The notes: generated by a model not told the origin, from the sequence alone. Numbered from the stretch's first letter, positions 16,857 through 25,546 are shown. The stretch: DNA of 64,000 nucleotides from Candidatus Contubernalis alkalaceticus (GCF_022558445.1 NZ_CP054699.1:2744001-2808000), one strand, 5' to 3'. Numbers and translations are program-made.

Positions 16857-17893
16857 ACTCTATAAGCCCCTCCTCTTCTTAATAAGTAAAGGAAAAATGG
16901 TCCGCCAATGATAGCCATAAGAATGCCTACAGGAAGTTCTATGGAGCTAAAAACTGCCCTGGCTCCGGTATCTGCTAATACCAGCAGGGTTCCTCCGAGA
17001 ATTGCACTGATAGGCAGCATATAGCGATAATCAGTCCCCACTAATAGCCTGGCAATATGAGGGACCACTAACCCCAAAAAACCAATTAAACCCACAACAG
17101 CTACAGAAATACCTGCCAAATAGGCTGCAACCAGGGACAGTATCCCCCGGGCAAAACTCACTCTTATCCCCAGATTTTTGGCTGCGTCATCACCCAACAA
17201 CAGAACATTGGCAGTATTAATGCACAGTATCGCTGCAATCGAGCCCACAATACTATATGGCACCAAGGTTTCTACATGGTACCAGCTTTTACCAGCTACA
17301 GAACCATTTAACCACATTAATACACCTTGTATTCTATCACTGTATAAAATGGATAAAAGAGATATCCCCCCGCCCAATATAGCATTTACAGCAACACCGG
17401 CCAGAATAATCCGGATAGGATCGATTCCCTGTTTCCAGGCCAGGGTGTAAACCATAAAAGCCGCCACAATGCCTCCGATAAAAGCTGCAATGGGGACATA
17501 ACCAGTTAACTCTGGAAAAGCCAGCATAATCATCACTGCAGCTAACCCACCCCCGGCCGATACCCCTGTCAAACCGGGATCCGCCAATGGATTTCGCATA
17601 ACTGACTGCAGCAAAGCCCCAGACATGGCCAGATTAGAACCCACAAGAAGGGCAATTATGGTTCTGGGTATTCGAATATTCATAATAACCGTACTGACTG
17701 ATGAGGACTGCTGACTTCTAATGACGGAAAATATTTCAGAAGTAGAATAGTTTACACTTCCGAATCGAACCGATAAAATGCAGGCCAAAACTAAAAGGAT
17801 TATACTGCTGATAAATATAACCGTCCGCTTAAACAACCGGGGGTTTACCTCTTGTTTATTTAGGTTTATTATAGCTGACAAAGTTCTCATCAT
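16853..17893 (-). CDS. Heme/iron-complex ABC permease (FecCD/HmuU type)
   Basis: A 346-residue polytopic protein with IRIPRTIIALLVGSNLAMSGALLQ, RNPLADPGLTGVSAGGGLAAV and VGLIGFLGLVVPHIARLLVG, all hallmarks of the FecCD family. It pairs with the ATPase downstream and the binding lipoprotein upstream, overlapping both by 4 bases. The run is tight enough that these three are certainly one transcript. Confidence 0.9.
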   Translation of the reverse strand: MMRTLSAIINLNKQEVNPRLFKRTVIFISSIILLVLACILSVRFGSVNYSTSEIFSVIRSQQSSSVSTVIMNIRIPRTIIALLVGSNLAMSGALLQSVMRNPLADPGLTGVSAGGGLAAVMIMLAFPELTGYVPIAAFIGGIVAAFMVYTLAWKQGIDPIRIILAGVAVNAILGGGISLLSILYSDRIQGVLMWLNGSVAGKSWYHVETLVPYSIVGSIAAILCINTANVLLLGDDAAKNLGIRVSFARGILSLVAAYLAGISVAVVGLIGFLGLVVPHIARLLVGTDYRYMLPISAILGGTLLVLADTGARAVFSSIELPVGILMAIIGGPFFLYLLRRGGAYRV

Positions 17894-18837
17894 AAGTACA
17901 ATATTTCTACTAAGTATTCCAGCGCGTCAACAACATACAAACCTGCATTGGCAAAAAATAAATTTTGCGGTAGATCATATACCCGGTTGTTTTGATGAGC
18001 TGCAACAGAATCCCAGATTGGATTTCTGGAAAACTCATACTCATAAAGTGCCTGTGTATGTTCAGGTGAAGCATGAGCAACTCGTAAAATAATATCCGGA
18101 TTCAACTCAACCACCTGCTCAATACTTAAGGGGATGTAACCGGACTCCAGAGGGATATTAACCCCCTGGGTAACATTTTGCCCCCCCAGCATTTTAACCA
18201 AACCTCCAGGATATGAAGTTTCTGTCCCCATCATAAAGGATTCACCGGTACCAAATAAAATGAGTACCTTAGGCGAAGGTTTACCCTTTACTGAGTTTAC
18301 AATTTCTTTTTCTCTTTCTTTCATTTCTTTTATCAATTGACCTGCCGTTTCTTCTTTACCAAAAGCTTTCCCCAGCAATTCAATACTGTTGAAAGTATCT
18401 TCATAGGATTGATTATCCAGAAAGTATACCGGTAAATTGTTCTGAACCATTTTATCTTTATGAGTGTCCTTAAAATCTGAAGATATAATAACCAGGTCAG
18501 GTTCCAGCGCTGTTATCACTTCAATATCGGGCTCCATTGGAAAGCCTACGGTTGGTAAACCGGCCAAATTATCTGGAAGTTCACGGGTTGTTTTAGTTAC
18601 GCCTACCAGTTCAATCCCCAATCGATCCATAATTTCTGCTGTAGGAAAGGAAATTACAATGATTCGTTCAGGTATAGTATCTCTAACAAATTCAGTTCCG
18701 TCTGATTCAACTAACCTGAACATTGTGTTATCTGAGTTAACACCCAACTCAGGCTGCAAAGTAGTTCCCTGGCACCCACCCAATAGAAACATAGCTATAA
18801 TTATAAAACAGCAGACTAAAACATACTTATTAGCCAT
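17890..18837 (-). CDS. Heme/iron-complex binding lipoprotein (IsdE/HmuT type)
   Basis: Signal with lipobox LLGGC22, then a two-lobed FecB-type body: PERIIVISFPTAEIMDRLGIELVGVT, LEPDLVIISSDF, and a C-terminal NPDIILRVAHASPEH. Size (315 residues) and layout fit IsdE, HmuT and related heme receptors, though the family also covers siderophores and B12. It is encoded 33 bases after the NifH-like gene, an unusual insertion of a transporter between the subunits of a nitrogenase-like enzyme. ATG with ATGGAGGGTG upstream. Confidence 0.87.
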   Translation of the reverse strand: MANKYVLVCCFIIIAMFLLGGCQGTTLQPELGVNSDNTMFRLVESDGTEFVRDTIPERIIVISFPTAEIMDRLGIELVGVTKTTRELPDNLAGLPTVGFPMEPDIEVITALEPDLVIISSDFKDTHKDKMVQNNLPVYFLDNQSYEDTFNSIELLGKAFGKEETAGQLIKEMKEREKEIVNSVKGKPSPKVLILFGTGESFMMGTETSYPGGLVKMLGGQNVTQGVNIPLESGYIPLSIEQVVELNPDIILRVAHASPEHTQALYEYEFSRNPIWDSVAAHQNNRVYDLPQNLFFANAGLYVVDALEYLVEILYL

Positions 18838-18869
18838 TCAGCACCCTCCATTTCAACACTACGTAATTA

Positions 18870-19640
18870 TCAATTGCAGGCTTGGGCTTGCTTCTTTTCA
18901 TTCACAATTTTTTTAGCAAGTTCTAAATACTTACAGGTCATTTCAGATTCAGGAAATGCTTCCACAACCGTGTATCCGATATTCTCAGCTTTTTGTATTT
19001 GCCCGTCTCGAGGTATATATTGAATAACAGTGGAATTCATATCATCTGCGGCCTTTTGTACAATTTCTCTTTCATTTTCAACCCCTTTAGCATTTAAAAT
19101 AAGGCCTCTTAAGGAAGCATATCCTTTACTTCTAAATTGATTAACTGCCGTGGAAATATTTGCTGCGGCATAAAGTGACATCAATTCCCCCGAAGTTACA
19201 ATATAAACCTCCTCCGCATAACCGTTTCGAAGAGGCATAGCAAAACCTCCACACACCACGTCACCTAAAACATCATAAATTACCACATCCGGTAAGTATG
19301 TTTCAAATGCTTTTAACTCCTCCAGCTTTTCAAAAGCAGTAATAATTCCTCTGCCGGCACAACCGATCCCAGGAGTAGGCCCTCCTGCCTCAACGCATAG
19401 AATGTCATTAAAACCCTTAAAAACAATGTCCTCAAGGCAAATATCTTCTTTTTTCAATTTGATGCTATTTAAAACTGTCGGAACCATTTGTCCCCTCATT
19501 AAGTTTTTTGTGGAATCAGCTTTTGGGTCACAACCAATTTGCATAACCTGCAGACCTGAAACAGATAAAGCGGCAGACAGGTTTGACGTAGTTGTAGACT
19601 TACCTATGCCTCCCTTACCATAAATCGCAATTTTTTTCAT
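18870..19640 (-). CDS. NifH-like iron protein (ATP-dependent reductase component)
   Basis: A 256-residue protein with P-loop GKGGIGKST (8-16), the NifH/BchL phrase GCDPKADST (36-44), and the two cluster cysteines Cys94 (PGIGCAGRG) and Cys130 ([11 protein letters not shown]) that bind the [4Fe-4S] between two monomers. The arginine that is ADP-ribosylated in NifH is kept (Arg97). It should pass electrons to subunits A and B at the cost of ATP. I chose the ATG at 19640, with GGAGG 7 bases upstream; the longer frame from 19748 runs into the sortase gene. A Fur-like palindrome lies just before the start (19656-19672). Confidence 0.92.
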   Translation of the reverse strand: MKKIAIYGKGGIGKSTTTSNLSAALSVSGLQVMQIGCDPKADSTKNLMRGQMVPTVLNSIKLKKEDICLEDIVFKGFNDILCVEAGGPTPGIGCAGRGIITAFEKLEELKAFETYLPDVVIYDVLGDVVCGGFAMPLRNGYAEEVYIVTSGELMSLYAAANISTAVNQFRSKGYASLRGLILNAKGVENEREIVQKAADDMNSTVIQYIPRDGQIQKAENIGYTVVEAFPESEMTCKYLELAKKIVNEKKQAQACN

Positions 19641-19655
19641 CTTATGCCTCCGCAA

Positions 19656-19672
19656 AGAATGAAATTCATTCT
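19656..19672 (-). promoter_or_regulatory. Fur-like operator before the NifH-like gene
   Basis: AGAATGAAATTCATTCT is a perfect 8-1-8 inverted repeat, and the flanking TGAGAATG fits the iron-repressor box style. It lies 16 bases before the start codon, inside the operon between sortase and nifH-like genes, so an internal iron-controlled promoter is possible. Confidence 0.5.
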
Positions 19673-19701
19673 CATATTTATTCTTATTGTTTCTGCTGTT
19701 A

Positions 19702-20451
19702 TTAAATTCTTCGGGCATGGACAACAAATCGAGCATCTTCAAAATCATAGCTGCAGGTGGAAAGAGTCAATATTACGTTATCCACTGAGGGATGGATATC
19801 TGTTTTGAACAAAGATCTTTCGCTGATACCCTTTAAAAAGAGCAAATAATCATCACCGGAAGCAAACTCCGTCTCAATATAATAAAAATCTGTATCCGTC
19901 ACATATACAGAAAAAATTTCCCATTCAATCTCTTCATACAGAGTATCAAACCTTATGATTCCGTATTGATTTAGAAAGCTTTCATTTGAATAGTTCAAAA
20001 GGTCTTTAAACATAGATCCATCTTTCATGTTGTGTCCATATAAAACGGTATGCAAATCTTCACCCTTGCCCTCATTTCTAAAATCCATAAATATAGCTCC
20101 TGCTTTGGCAGGCTTTTTATTGATATTGTGGTCTAAATAAAAATCATTGTTATCTATTTTTACCACCGGATAATTGATTCTGGTTTCAGGTATAGTAATC
20201 CAACCGACAATATCCTGATTCTCTTCCATTATAAAAAGATACCTATCCATAATGGCAGAACTATTTTCATCATTAGAAATGACCACTGCACTCTTTTCTA
20301 CATTATCTTCCTGAGATATCCCCTCATAATATTGCATTTTTACTTCTTCATATAATCTCTTATTGCTAACACTATCAAAGTAATATGTGGACACCCCATA
20401 GATTGTGGCAATCAATAAAGAAACCCAAACAACAGCTAACGCTTTCTTCAT
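19702..20451 (-). CDS. srtB: Class B sortase
   Basis: A 249-residue membrane-anchored transpeptidase with an N-terminal helix (residues 3-20), the DNIVGWI-type sortase B start (here [18 protein letters not shown]), catalytic His140 in YGHNMKDG, Cys233 in TLSTCSYDF and Arg241 in DARFVVHAR. Sortase B enzymes anchor NEAT proteins of heme systems to peptidoglycan. The two NEAT proteins encoded just upstream have matching C-terminal sorting regions, so they are its likely substrates. ATG with GGGAGAG upstream. Confidence 0.93.
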   Translation of the reverse strand: MKKALAVVWVSLLIATIYGVSTYYFDSVSNKRLYEEVKMQYYEGISQEDNVEKSAVVISNDENSSAIMDRYLFIMEENQDIVGWITIPETRINYPVVKIDNNDFYLDHNINKKPAKAGAIFMDFRNEGKGEDLHTVLYGHNMKDGSMFKDLLNYSNESFLNQYGIIRFDTLYEEIEWEIFSVYVTDTDFYYIETEFASGDDYLLFLKGISERSLFKTDIHPSVDNVILTLSTCSYDFEDARFVVHARRI

Positions 20452-20558
20452 CTTAACTCTCCCTCAAAGCCAAAAAATATATATAGCGGGAAGAAGAATA
20501 TGCACTTCCTCTTTCCCGCCTTGCCCCTGTCAACTAAGGCTTTCTAAACAGGCAGTAG

Positions 20559-21692
20559 TTAGCTATTTAAAGCTTCACTTTTTCGTATTACATATTTTAC
20601 CATAGTAACCATGGCTAAACCCCATATGATTATGACCATCTTAAAAGAAGCGCTATCCCCTGTTTTGGGGATTTTGACCTGATTATTATTGTTGTTATCA
20701 CCCTCTGAAGGTGTTCCCTCTACAGGTTTATTTGATGTATCATAGATTGAATCATTTGGTGTTCCCGTTACCGGGGTATTTGCATCTACCGGTATGGCCG
20801 GGTTATGTGGTGTTCCCGGCGCCACACTTACCAGTGTATCCAGATCAAATATCATTCTAAACTTGACAGTCATGTCGATAACGGGAATATGTGCTTGTAA
20901 CGTAACTGGAGTATCAAAATCTACTACTTCCAGCTTATAGGTTTTACTATTGGCTGCGGCATCTTCAGAAATTATCTCCACTGGCACAAAGGAGTTAACT
21001 TTAACCTGTAAATCTGTCATGCCATCGGCTCCGGTCATGGTAAAAATAGTGAATATTTTCCCCTCTTTTATTTCCAACGTAACCGGGTTAACTAAATTTC
21101 CATTGGCCATTGACGGTTGGTCTAATGTCTCATGCATAAACATTGCCTGAAGGTGATATGTTCCGTCTTCTATCTCTTCCGAAGCTGGATCTTCTGGTTT
21201 AGGTGTCAGTTCTAATAAAACTAACGTGTCATTGTCTGTCACCAGTCTAAAATCTACCGTCATAGGGCCCATCACAGGGCCTCTATCAATTTTCACCCGT
21301 ACAAGGGTTGTGCTGTCAAGATCTGTAAGAGGCAGCTTGTAGGTTCTTGTCTTACTCTCCCCCTCTAAGTTCTCCTCAATAACCTCCGCCAAAATAAAAT
21401 CTCCGGAACTGTTTTGGTAACTGAAATCAGATATAACATCAGCACGCTGCATTGTGATATACGCATATAATTTACTGTTAATAACCTCCAATTGTGATGG
21501 CTTTAATAAATCACTATCCGCACTTGAAACATTTTCATTATCTGCACGCATAGCCCATATATTAATTTCATATTTACCATCTTCAAGGTTTTTAGGATCT
21601 ACTATTGAGGACGCAGAAATTACCGGGATAAATATAAATAGTATAAGTAAAACAAGAATGATAGAATACGACTTTCTAAATAATCTTTTCAT
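20559..21692 (-). CDS. Two-domain NEAT surface protein with sortase signal
   Basis: Signal peptide (about 1-27), NEAT domain 1 (about 35-165) and NEAT domain 2 (about 185-295), each opening with an EDGxY motif (LEDGKYEINIWAM, IEDGTYHLQAMFM), then a proline/asparagine linker and a C-terminal sorting region with IPKTGD, a membrane helix and basic tail. NEAT domains bind heme in Isd-type systems. The usual YxxxY heme motif is not seen; the matching strand reads MTVDFRL and MTVKFRM. The start at 21692 has GGAGTG upstream. It lies 108 bases before sortase B and 32 after the single-domain NEAT gene. Confidence 0.88.
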   Translation of the reverse strand: MKRLFRKSYSIILVLLILFIFIPVISASSIVDPKNLEDGKYEINIWAMRADNENVSSADSDLLKPSQLEVINSKLYAYITMQRADVISDFSYQNSSGDFILAEVIEENLEGESKTRTYKLPLTDLDSTTLVRVKIDRGPVMGPMTVDFRLVTDNDTLVLLELTPKPEDPASEEIEDGTYHLQAMFMHETLDQPSMANGNLVNPVTLEIKEGKIFTIFTMTGADGMTDLQVKVNSFVPVEIISEDAAANSKTYKLEVVDFDTPVTLQAHIPVIDMTVKFRMIFDLDTLVSVAPGTPHNPAIPVDANTPVTGTPNDSIYDTSNKPVEGTPSEGDNNNNNQVKIPKTGDSASFKMVIIIWGLAMVTMVKYVIRKSEALNS

Positions 21693-21723
21693 AAATTTCA
21701 CTCCAATCTTTAATAATAAAGAG

Positions 21724-22416
21724 TTAATCCTTTTGCCCCCGCATTTTATCTCTTACATATAACCTTTTCCCATTGCTAAAATACAGAGTTAATAACATAG
21801 TCACAAATACAAAGGCATGGAGTAATTTAGTCAGTACAGTAAGTTGACTGTCACTTGTTTGTGGTGAGGATACTTTGTTACTGTCACCGTTATTAACGTT
21901 ATCAGTATTATCACTGCCGGTAATACCGGTGGTAGAATTATCATCGTCAGTATTTTCGTTAGTGCCGGTGGCTGCAACCTTAGATAAAGTAGCTGTATCA
22001 TAAGAAAGCCTGAATTCAACAGTCATGCCGGCAGCTGTAACATAAGTCTGCATCATAGTTGGTTCTTGGATTGTTGCAACTGGAAACTTATATGTCTTTA
22101 TATCTCCACTATCACTAATAACTTCCGCTAATACAAAATTACCCGACCCACTATCAAAGCTGAAATCTTTTGTTACCTCCTGTCCACTCATTGTTAGAAA
22201 TATATTAATTTTTCCGTTTTTTACCTCTATCTTAACCGGGTTTTTAATATTATCCTTAGCCATAGAAGGGGCACCGGTTGCCGCATTTATAGCCGATGCC
22301 TGAATTGTATATTCACCATCTTCAAGAGCTGCTGCTGATACAACTCCGATTAAAAATACAAATACCACTAAAAGGGTGCATAAGCTGGCAAAAACCTTCT
22401 TAACTGAACACTTCAT
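21724..22416 (-). CDS. Single-domain NEAT surface protein with sortase signal
   Basis: A 230-residue protein: signal peptide (1-28), one NEAT domain (about 31-145, LEDGEYTIQASAIN...GMTVEFRLSYD), an Asn/Thr/Ser-rich linker, and SSPQTSD followed by a hydrophobic helix and basic tail. The NPQTN-like motif suits sortase B. The layout resembles IsdC, the wall relay protein that hands heme to the membrane lipoprotein. Again the strand that carries YxxxY has MTVEF. It appears to be the first gene of the operon; the ATG at 22416 has GGAGG 8 bases upstream. Confidence 0.88.
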   Translation of the reverse strand: MKCSVKKVFASLCTLLVVFVFLIGVVSAAALEDGEYTIQASAINAATGAPSMAKDNIKNPVKIEVKNGKINIFLTMSGQEVTKDFSFDSGSGNFVLAEVISDSGDIKTYKFPVATIQEPTMMQTYVTAAGMTVEFRLSYDTATLSKVAATGTNENTDDDNSTTGITGSDNTDNVNNGDSNKVSSPQTSDSQLTVLTKLLHAFVFVTMLLTLYFSNGKRLYVRDKMRGQKD

Positions 22417-22513
22417 TCACATTCCTCCAGTCTTGTTATTTGAAAAGCACAAAAAATATATCTCACCTCTTAACCTTGACTATCCCCCTTATCTTTATCT
22501 GATTATTTTCAAC

Positions 22514-22552
22514 AAAAAACCCTCCCCAAGAACATTGTTCCTTGGAAGGGTT
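22514..22552 (-). terminator. Terminator between the DUF3793 operon and the NEAT operon
   Basis: Minus strand AACCCTTCC-AGGAAC pairs with GTTCTTGGGGAGGGTT and is followed by six Ts. It ends the transcript of 23701-22600. The remaining 97 bases to the NEAT start must hold the NEAT operon promoter; I see no clear consensus there, only TTGAAAATAATCAGATAA as a weak iron-box-like candidate. Confidence 0.75.
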
Positions 22553-22599
22553 CACCCACAGAAGCACCTTCGTTAAAATCAAGTTATATAAAAACCTTT

Positions 22600-22773
22600 T
22601 CATGTTTTCTTTGCCTGATCATAATAGTCTAGAATATACCTGTACTGCTTTCCACAGTGTATAATTACTTCTTTCTGCCCCTTTTTTAAAATCCTTATTT
22701 CAATTTTCAGCTCCCCATATCCGTCATGCTGAAAAAGAGACTCATAAAGCTCTCTTACTTTCTCTAAAACCAT
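22600..22773 (-). CDS. Small protein of unknown function after the DUF3793 gene
   Basis: A 57-residue frame beginning MVLEKVRELYESLFQHDGYG and ending KQYRYILDYYDQAKKT, with a likely single beta-sheet (ELKIEIRILKKGQKEVIIHCG). A longer frame reaches 22890 but would overlap the DUF3793 gene heavily. No good ribosome site precedes the ATG at 22773, so coupling with the DUF3793 gene, whose end it overlaps by 32 bases, is probable. Small proteins of this look accompany DUF3793 in Clostridia. Function unknown. Confidence 0.55.
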   Translation of the reverse strand: MVLEKVRELYESLFQHDGYGELKIEIRILKKGQKEVIIHCGKQYRYILDYYDQAKKT

Positions 22774-23356
22774 CTGATTCGATGCTTTTATTGTTTCCCC
22801 CCTCCCCCCACAAGATAAGAAGATTTTGAAATTCTTCCTTTGCTTCTTTAAATTTATGGTACGTCTCAAGGGAAGGTTCCCTGTTTCCATAAATTCTCCA
22901 TCCCTTAACCTGGACCATTTCCAGAGAAGAATAACCTAAAAAGCCCTTTACATCCTTTAAAGGATAACCTAAGAAAACACCAATTTCATGGGGAAAAGAT
23001 TCTCCTCTTAATTTCTCAACAAGACAATCTAAATAACCTTCTAACGTGTAATTCTCAGGGTAACCCAGGCTTTTTAGAAATAATTGAACAGAGTAACTAT
23101 TAAGGGTTTGGTCAAGGGCTGCACCATGATAAAACAGGACCTGCCTTCTTCCCTTCTTCACCTTGATTACAATATAATCCATGTCATGAAAGTTTTTTAT
23201 GGCTGCTTTGACATGCTGCCATTGACCAAAAGCATCATCACCGGAAGAAACATTTATCAATTCTGCAGGCTTAACCCCTGCTAAAGTTGCTCCTATCCTT
23301 CCCAGCAGACAGGTTAAATAATCGTTAGCACAAGTATCATATGTACTGTTCAACAA
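22742..23356 (-). CDS. DUF3793 family protein
   Basis: A 204-residue soluble protein with the DUF3793 hallmark FPHEIGVFLGYPLKDVKGFLGY (about 138-160) and a C-terminal KGWRIYGNREPSLETYHKFKEA. The family is common in anaerobic Bacillota, often near iron or heme genes, and has no proven function. The start is TTG with AAGGGGGTG upstream. It is the second gene of a three-gene unit led by the DUF2325 gene and a promoter with a Fur-like box. Confidence 0.8.
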   Translation of the reverse strand: MLNSTYDTCANDYLTCLLGRIGATLAGVKPAELINVSSGDDAFGQWQHVKAAIKNFHDMDYIVIKVKKGRRQVLFYHGAALDQTLNSYSVQLFLKSLGYPENYTLEGYLDCLVEKLRGESFPHEIGVFLGYPLKDVKGFLGYSSLEMVQVKGWRIYGNREPSLETYHKFKEAKEEFQNLLILWGEGGNNKSIESDGFRESKRAL

Positions 23357-23413
23357 AACACCCCCTTGAAAGTAGGCCTCTTCTATAAAAATTTTTAGGC
23401 TGTTTTCTCATTA

Positions 23414-23701
23414 TCAGGCTGAATAACCAAAACGGTTAAATTCCCTTTGAATACTAGCCCAGGAGCGCCTGGAAAAAATCACTTTCAATTTGTTTTTTTT
23501 AGCCTCGGCTTTAACCACTTTAGCCAGGTCCGTCCCTACATAATCTGTGAGAACCAGAATCAGGTCTGTAGAACAACTTATCTTGTCCTTAAATTTTAAA
23601 ACCTTGCGACCTTGATAATGCTGAATCTCTGTGAATCCTTTCTGCCGCAGTTTATCAGGTATGCTGCCCAAATGATCTCCTCCTACCACTACAATAGACA
23701 T
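23414..23701 (-). CDS. DUF2325 family protein
   Basis: The 95-residue protein begins MSIVVVGGDHLGSIPDKL, the nucleotide-binding-like start of DUF2325, with a middle LILVLTDYVGTDLAKVVK and an end KVIFSRRSWASIQREF. The family is small, soluble and unassigned. It is the first gene after a strong promoter with a Fur-like box, so it is probably made in iron shortage. ATG with GAGGGGAG upstream. Confidence 0.8.
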   Translation of the reverse strand: MSIVVVGGDHLGSIPDKLRQKGFTEIQHYQGRKVLKFKDKISCSTDLILVLTDYVGTDLAKVVKAEAKKNKLKVIFSRRSWASIQREFNRFGYSA

Positions 23702-23722
23702 ATCTTTGGCTCCCCTCTACCT

Positions 23723-23774
23723 TGATAATGAGTCTCAATATCATAATAATAATCTATAATTTCAACTTTGTCAA
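23723..23774 (-). promoter_or_regulatory. Promoter with Fur-like box for the DUF2325 operon
   Basis: Minus strand TTGACA (23769-23774), 17-base spacer, TATTAT (23746-23751), and directly downstream a near-palindrome at 23723-23743 (TGATAATGAG-T-CTCAATATCA on the plus strand, one mismatch between arms). The core TTGAGACTCA recurs before the AraC gene (30943-30955). Confidence 0.7.
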
Positions 23775-23822
23775 TGCCTTACTTTCATATATTTAAAAGT
23801 TTGGGGGATATTTGACAATATG

Positions 23823-23880
23823 AAAAAACCCACACAATGCACCTCATCTTACAAAAAAAGGTCCATTGTGTAGGTTTTTT
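23823..23880. terminator. Bidirectional terminator after znuABC
   Basis: CCCACACAATGCACCT pairs with AGGTCCATTGTGTAGG, flanked by A-run and T-run on either side. It ends the zinc operon on the minus strand. A related stem closes the ZnuB-like remnant at 42911-42944. Confidence 0.8.
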
Positions 23881-23934
23881 AAACCTTATTTTATATTAAC
23901 CCCAGGATTAGACAGAACAGGCAGGAAGGGATAC

Positions 23935-24780
23935 TTAATATTGTTTGTTTGCCCTTTGCATGCTTTCTTTTGAGCTCTTTTTAAACCCGGAAAAAATTGA
24001 AACAACTAAATAGCTAAATCCCGCCAACAGTATAATAGAAACTCCTGAAGCGATATTTAGTTCATACGAAATCCATAATCCTAATACACAAAATATCATA
24101 CCTACAAAAATTGAACCTACCATAAGAGTTTTTAAATCATGGGTAAATTTTTTTACAATGGCCGGAGGAGCTGTCAAAAGAGCTATAATCAATATAATTC
24201 CGGCAACCCTTATTAAAATCACAATAGTTAGAGCAATAAGAATTAAAAGCAGATAGTCCAATAATCCAGTATTAATACCCATAACATAAGTAAATTCTTC
24301 ATCAAACATATAAGCTTTCAGAACATTAAATAGAGAAATAATAGTAATAATAATAATTAAATTAAGTGCTGCCATTATAGTAAGGTCCATCCGGGTAACT
24401 GTTAAAATATTTCCAAAGAGATAAGAGGTCATATCAGGGGTATATCCAGGAGTAAAGGATATAAAAAGTATACCCAGAGCCATTCCTACTGACCATAACA
24501 AACCTATAATAATGTCTGTCCCTGTATCGTTTCTTCGTTTTATAGTGACAGTAATTAAGGCCGCACAAATGGAGAAAAAAAGAGCACCAAAAATGGGCTC
24601 AATATTTAAAAAATAACCCATACCAACACCACCGAAAGCTGTATGAGCTATCCCTCCGCTCATCATCACTAATTTCTTTTCAATAATAATAGTACCTATT
24701 ATACCACAAGCAATACTGGCCATTACTGCACTCCAAATGGCATTTTTCATAAATGTATATTCCATTATAGCCTCAAACAT
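23935..24780 (-). CDS. znuB: Zinc/manganese ABC transporter permease (ZnuB family)
   Basis: A 281-residue polytopic ABC-3 permease: FMKNAIWSAVMASIACGIIGTIIIEKKLVMMSGGIAHTAFGGVGMG at the start and RVAGIILIIALLTAPPAIVKKFTHDLK later. It forms the channel for a divalent metal, most likely zinc. The ATG at 24780 has GGGGAGGGAG upstream and overlaps the ATPase stop by 8 bases. It is last in the operon, followed by a strong terminator. Confidence 0.88.
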   Translation of the reverse strand: MFEAIMEYTFMKNAIWSAVMASIACGIIGTIIIEKKLVMMSGGIAHTAFGGVGMGYFLNIEPIFGALFFSICAALITVTIKRRNDTGTDIIIGLLWSVGMALGILFISFTPGYTPDMTSYLFGNILTVTRMDLTIMAALNLIIIITIISLFNVLKAYMFDEEFTYVMGINTGLLDYLLLILIALTIVILIRVAGIILIIALLTAPPAIVKKFTHDLKTLMVGSIFVGMIFCVLGLWISYELNIASGVSIILLAGFSYLVVSIFSGFKKSSKESMQRANKQY

Positions 24781-25546
24781 GTTCTCCCTCCCCATGAGGC
24801 TTTAAAACGCGGTGTGGAAAACCATGAGCAACCAATTCAACTGGACAGCCATAGATTTGCTCTATTACATCACCACTAAATTCAGCTTCCCCATGATAGT
24901 ACATATTTACATTTAGGCAGGCTATTGTTTTTACATGGGAAGATATGACCCCTATGTCATGAGTTACTAAAATAATGGTCATGTTGTCATTATTTAAAGA
25001 CTGTAATATAGAATAAATTTGGCTCTTGGAATTAGCATCTACACTGGCTGTAGGTTCATCCAATAGTAATATATCAGGTTCTGCAACCAGGGCCCGGGCT
25101 ATCAGTACTCTTTGAAGTTCACCCCCGGACAACTGTCCAATCTGCCGGTTTCTTAAAAAACCAATATCAAGCTTTTGCAGAATTGTGTCAACCAGCGTAA
25201 GGTCCGCCCTGGAATACCTGTTAAATATGCTGGAACTTTTATTTATCCTTCCCATAGAAACTACATCCATAACTTTGATGGGAAATCTTTTATCAAAATT
25301 TACATGCTGTGGAACATAACCCAACCTCCCCCGAACCTTTTGGGGACTTTCTCCAAATATCTTTACCTTCCCATGGCCCGGGGTTACCAATCCAAGGAGA
25401 ACTTTAAGCAGGGTGCTTTTCCCTGCACCGTTTGGACCTATAAGCCCAAGAAAATCATTTTGTTTTACCTCTAAGTTTATATCTTCTAAAGCACAATGAT
25501 TATTGTAATAAACATAAAGGTTTTTAACTTCAATGATATTATCCAT
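24773..25546 (-). CDS. znuC: Zinc/manganese ABC transporter ATPase (ZnuC family)
   Basis: A 257-residue ATPase with Walker A GPNGAGKST, signature LSGGELQRVLIARALVAEPDILLLDEPTASVD and switch VTHDIGVIS. The C-terminal HGFPHRVLKPHGEGEH is His-rich, a common feature in zinc importer ATPases. It sits 4 bases after the binding protein gene and overlaps the permease gene. Confidence 0.9.
   Translation of the reverse strand: MDNIIEVKNLYVYYNNHCALEDINLEVKQNDFLGLIGPNGAGKSTLLKVLLGLVTPGHGKVKIFGESPQKVRGRLGYVPQHVNFDKRFPIKVMDVVSMGRINKSSSIFNRYSRADLTLVDTILQKLDIGFLRNRQIGQLSGGELQRVLIARALVAEPDILLLDEPTASVDANSKSQIYSILQSLNNDNMTIILVTHDIGVISSHVKTIACLNVNMYYHGEAEFSGDVIEQIYGCPVELVAHGFPHRVLKPHGEGEHV

Noticed and set aside
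12895-19640. Nitrogen-fixation (nif) gene cluster
   Set aside because: NifH, NifD and NifK likenesses are real, but there are no nifE/N/B genes, the NifDK-like proteins lack P-cluster and FeMo-cofactor ligands, and the genes are mixed with a heme-type importer.
22774-22890. Longer start for the small gene after DUF3793
   Set aside because: The extension overlaps the DUF3793 gene in another frame for over 100 bases, is Lys/Arg-rich out-of-frame sequence and has no ribosome site.
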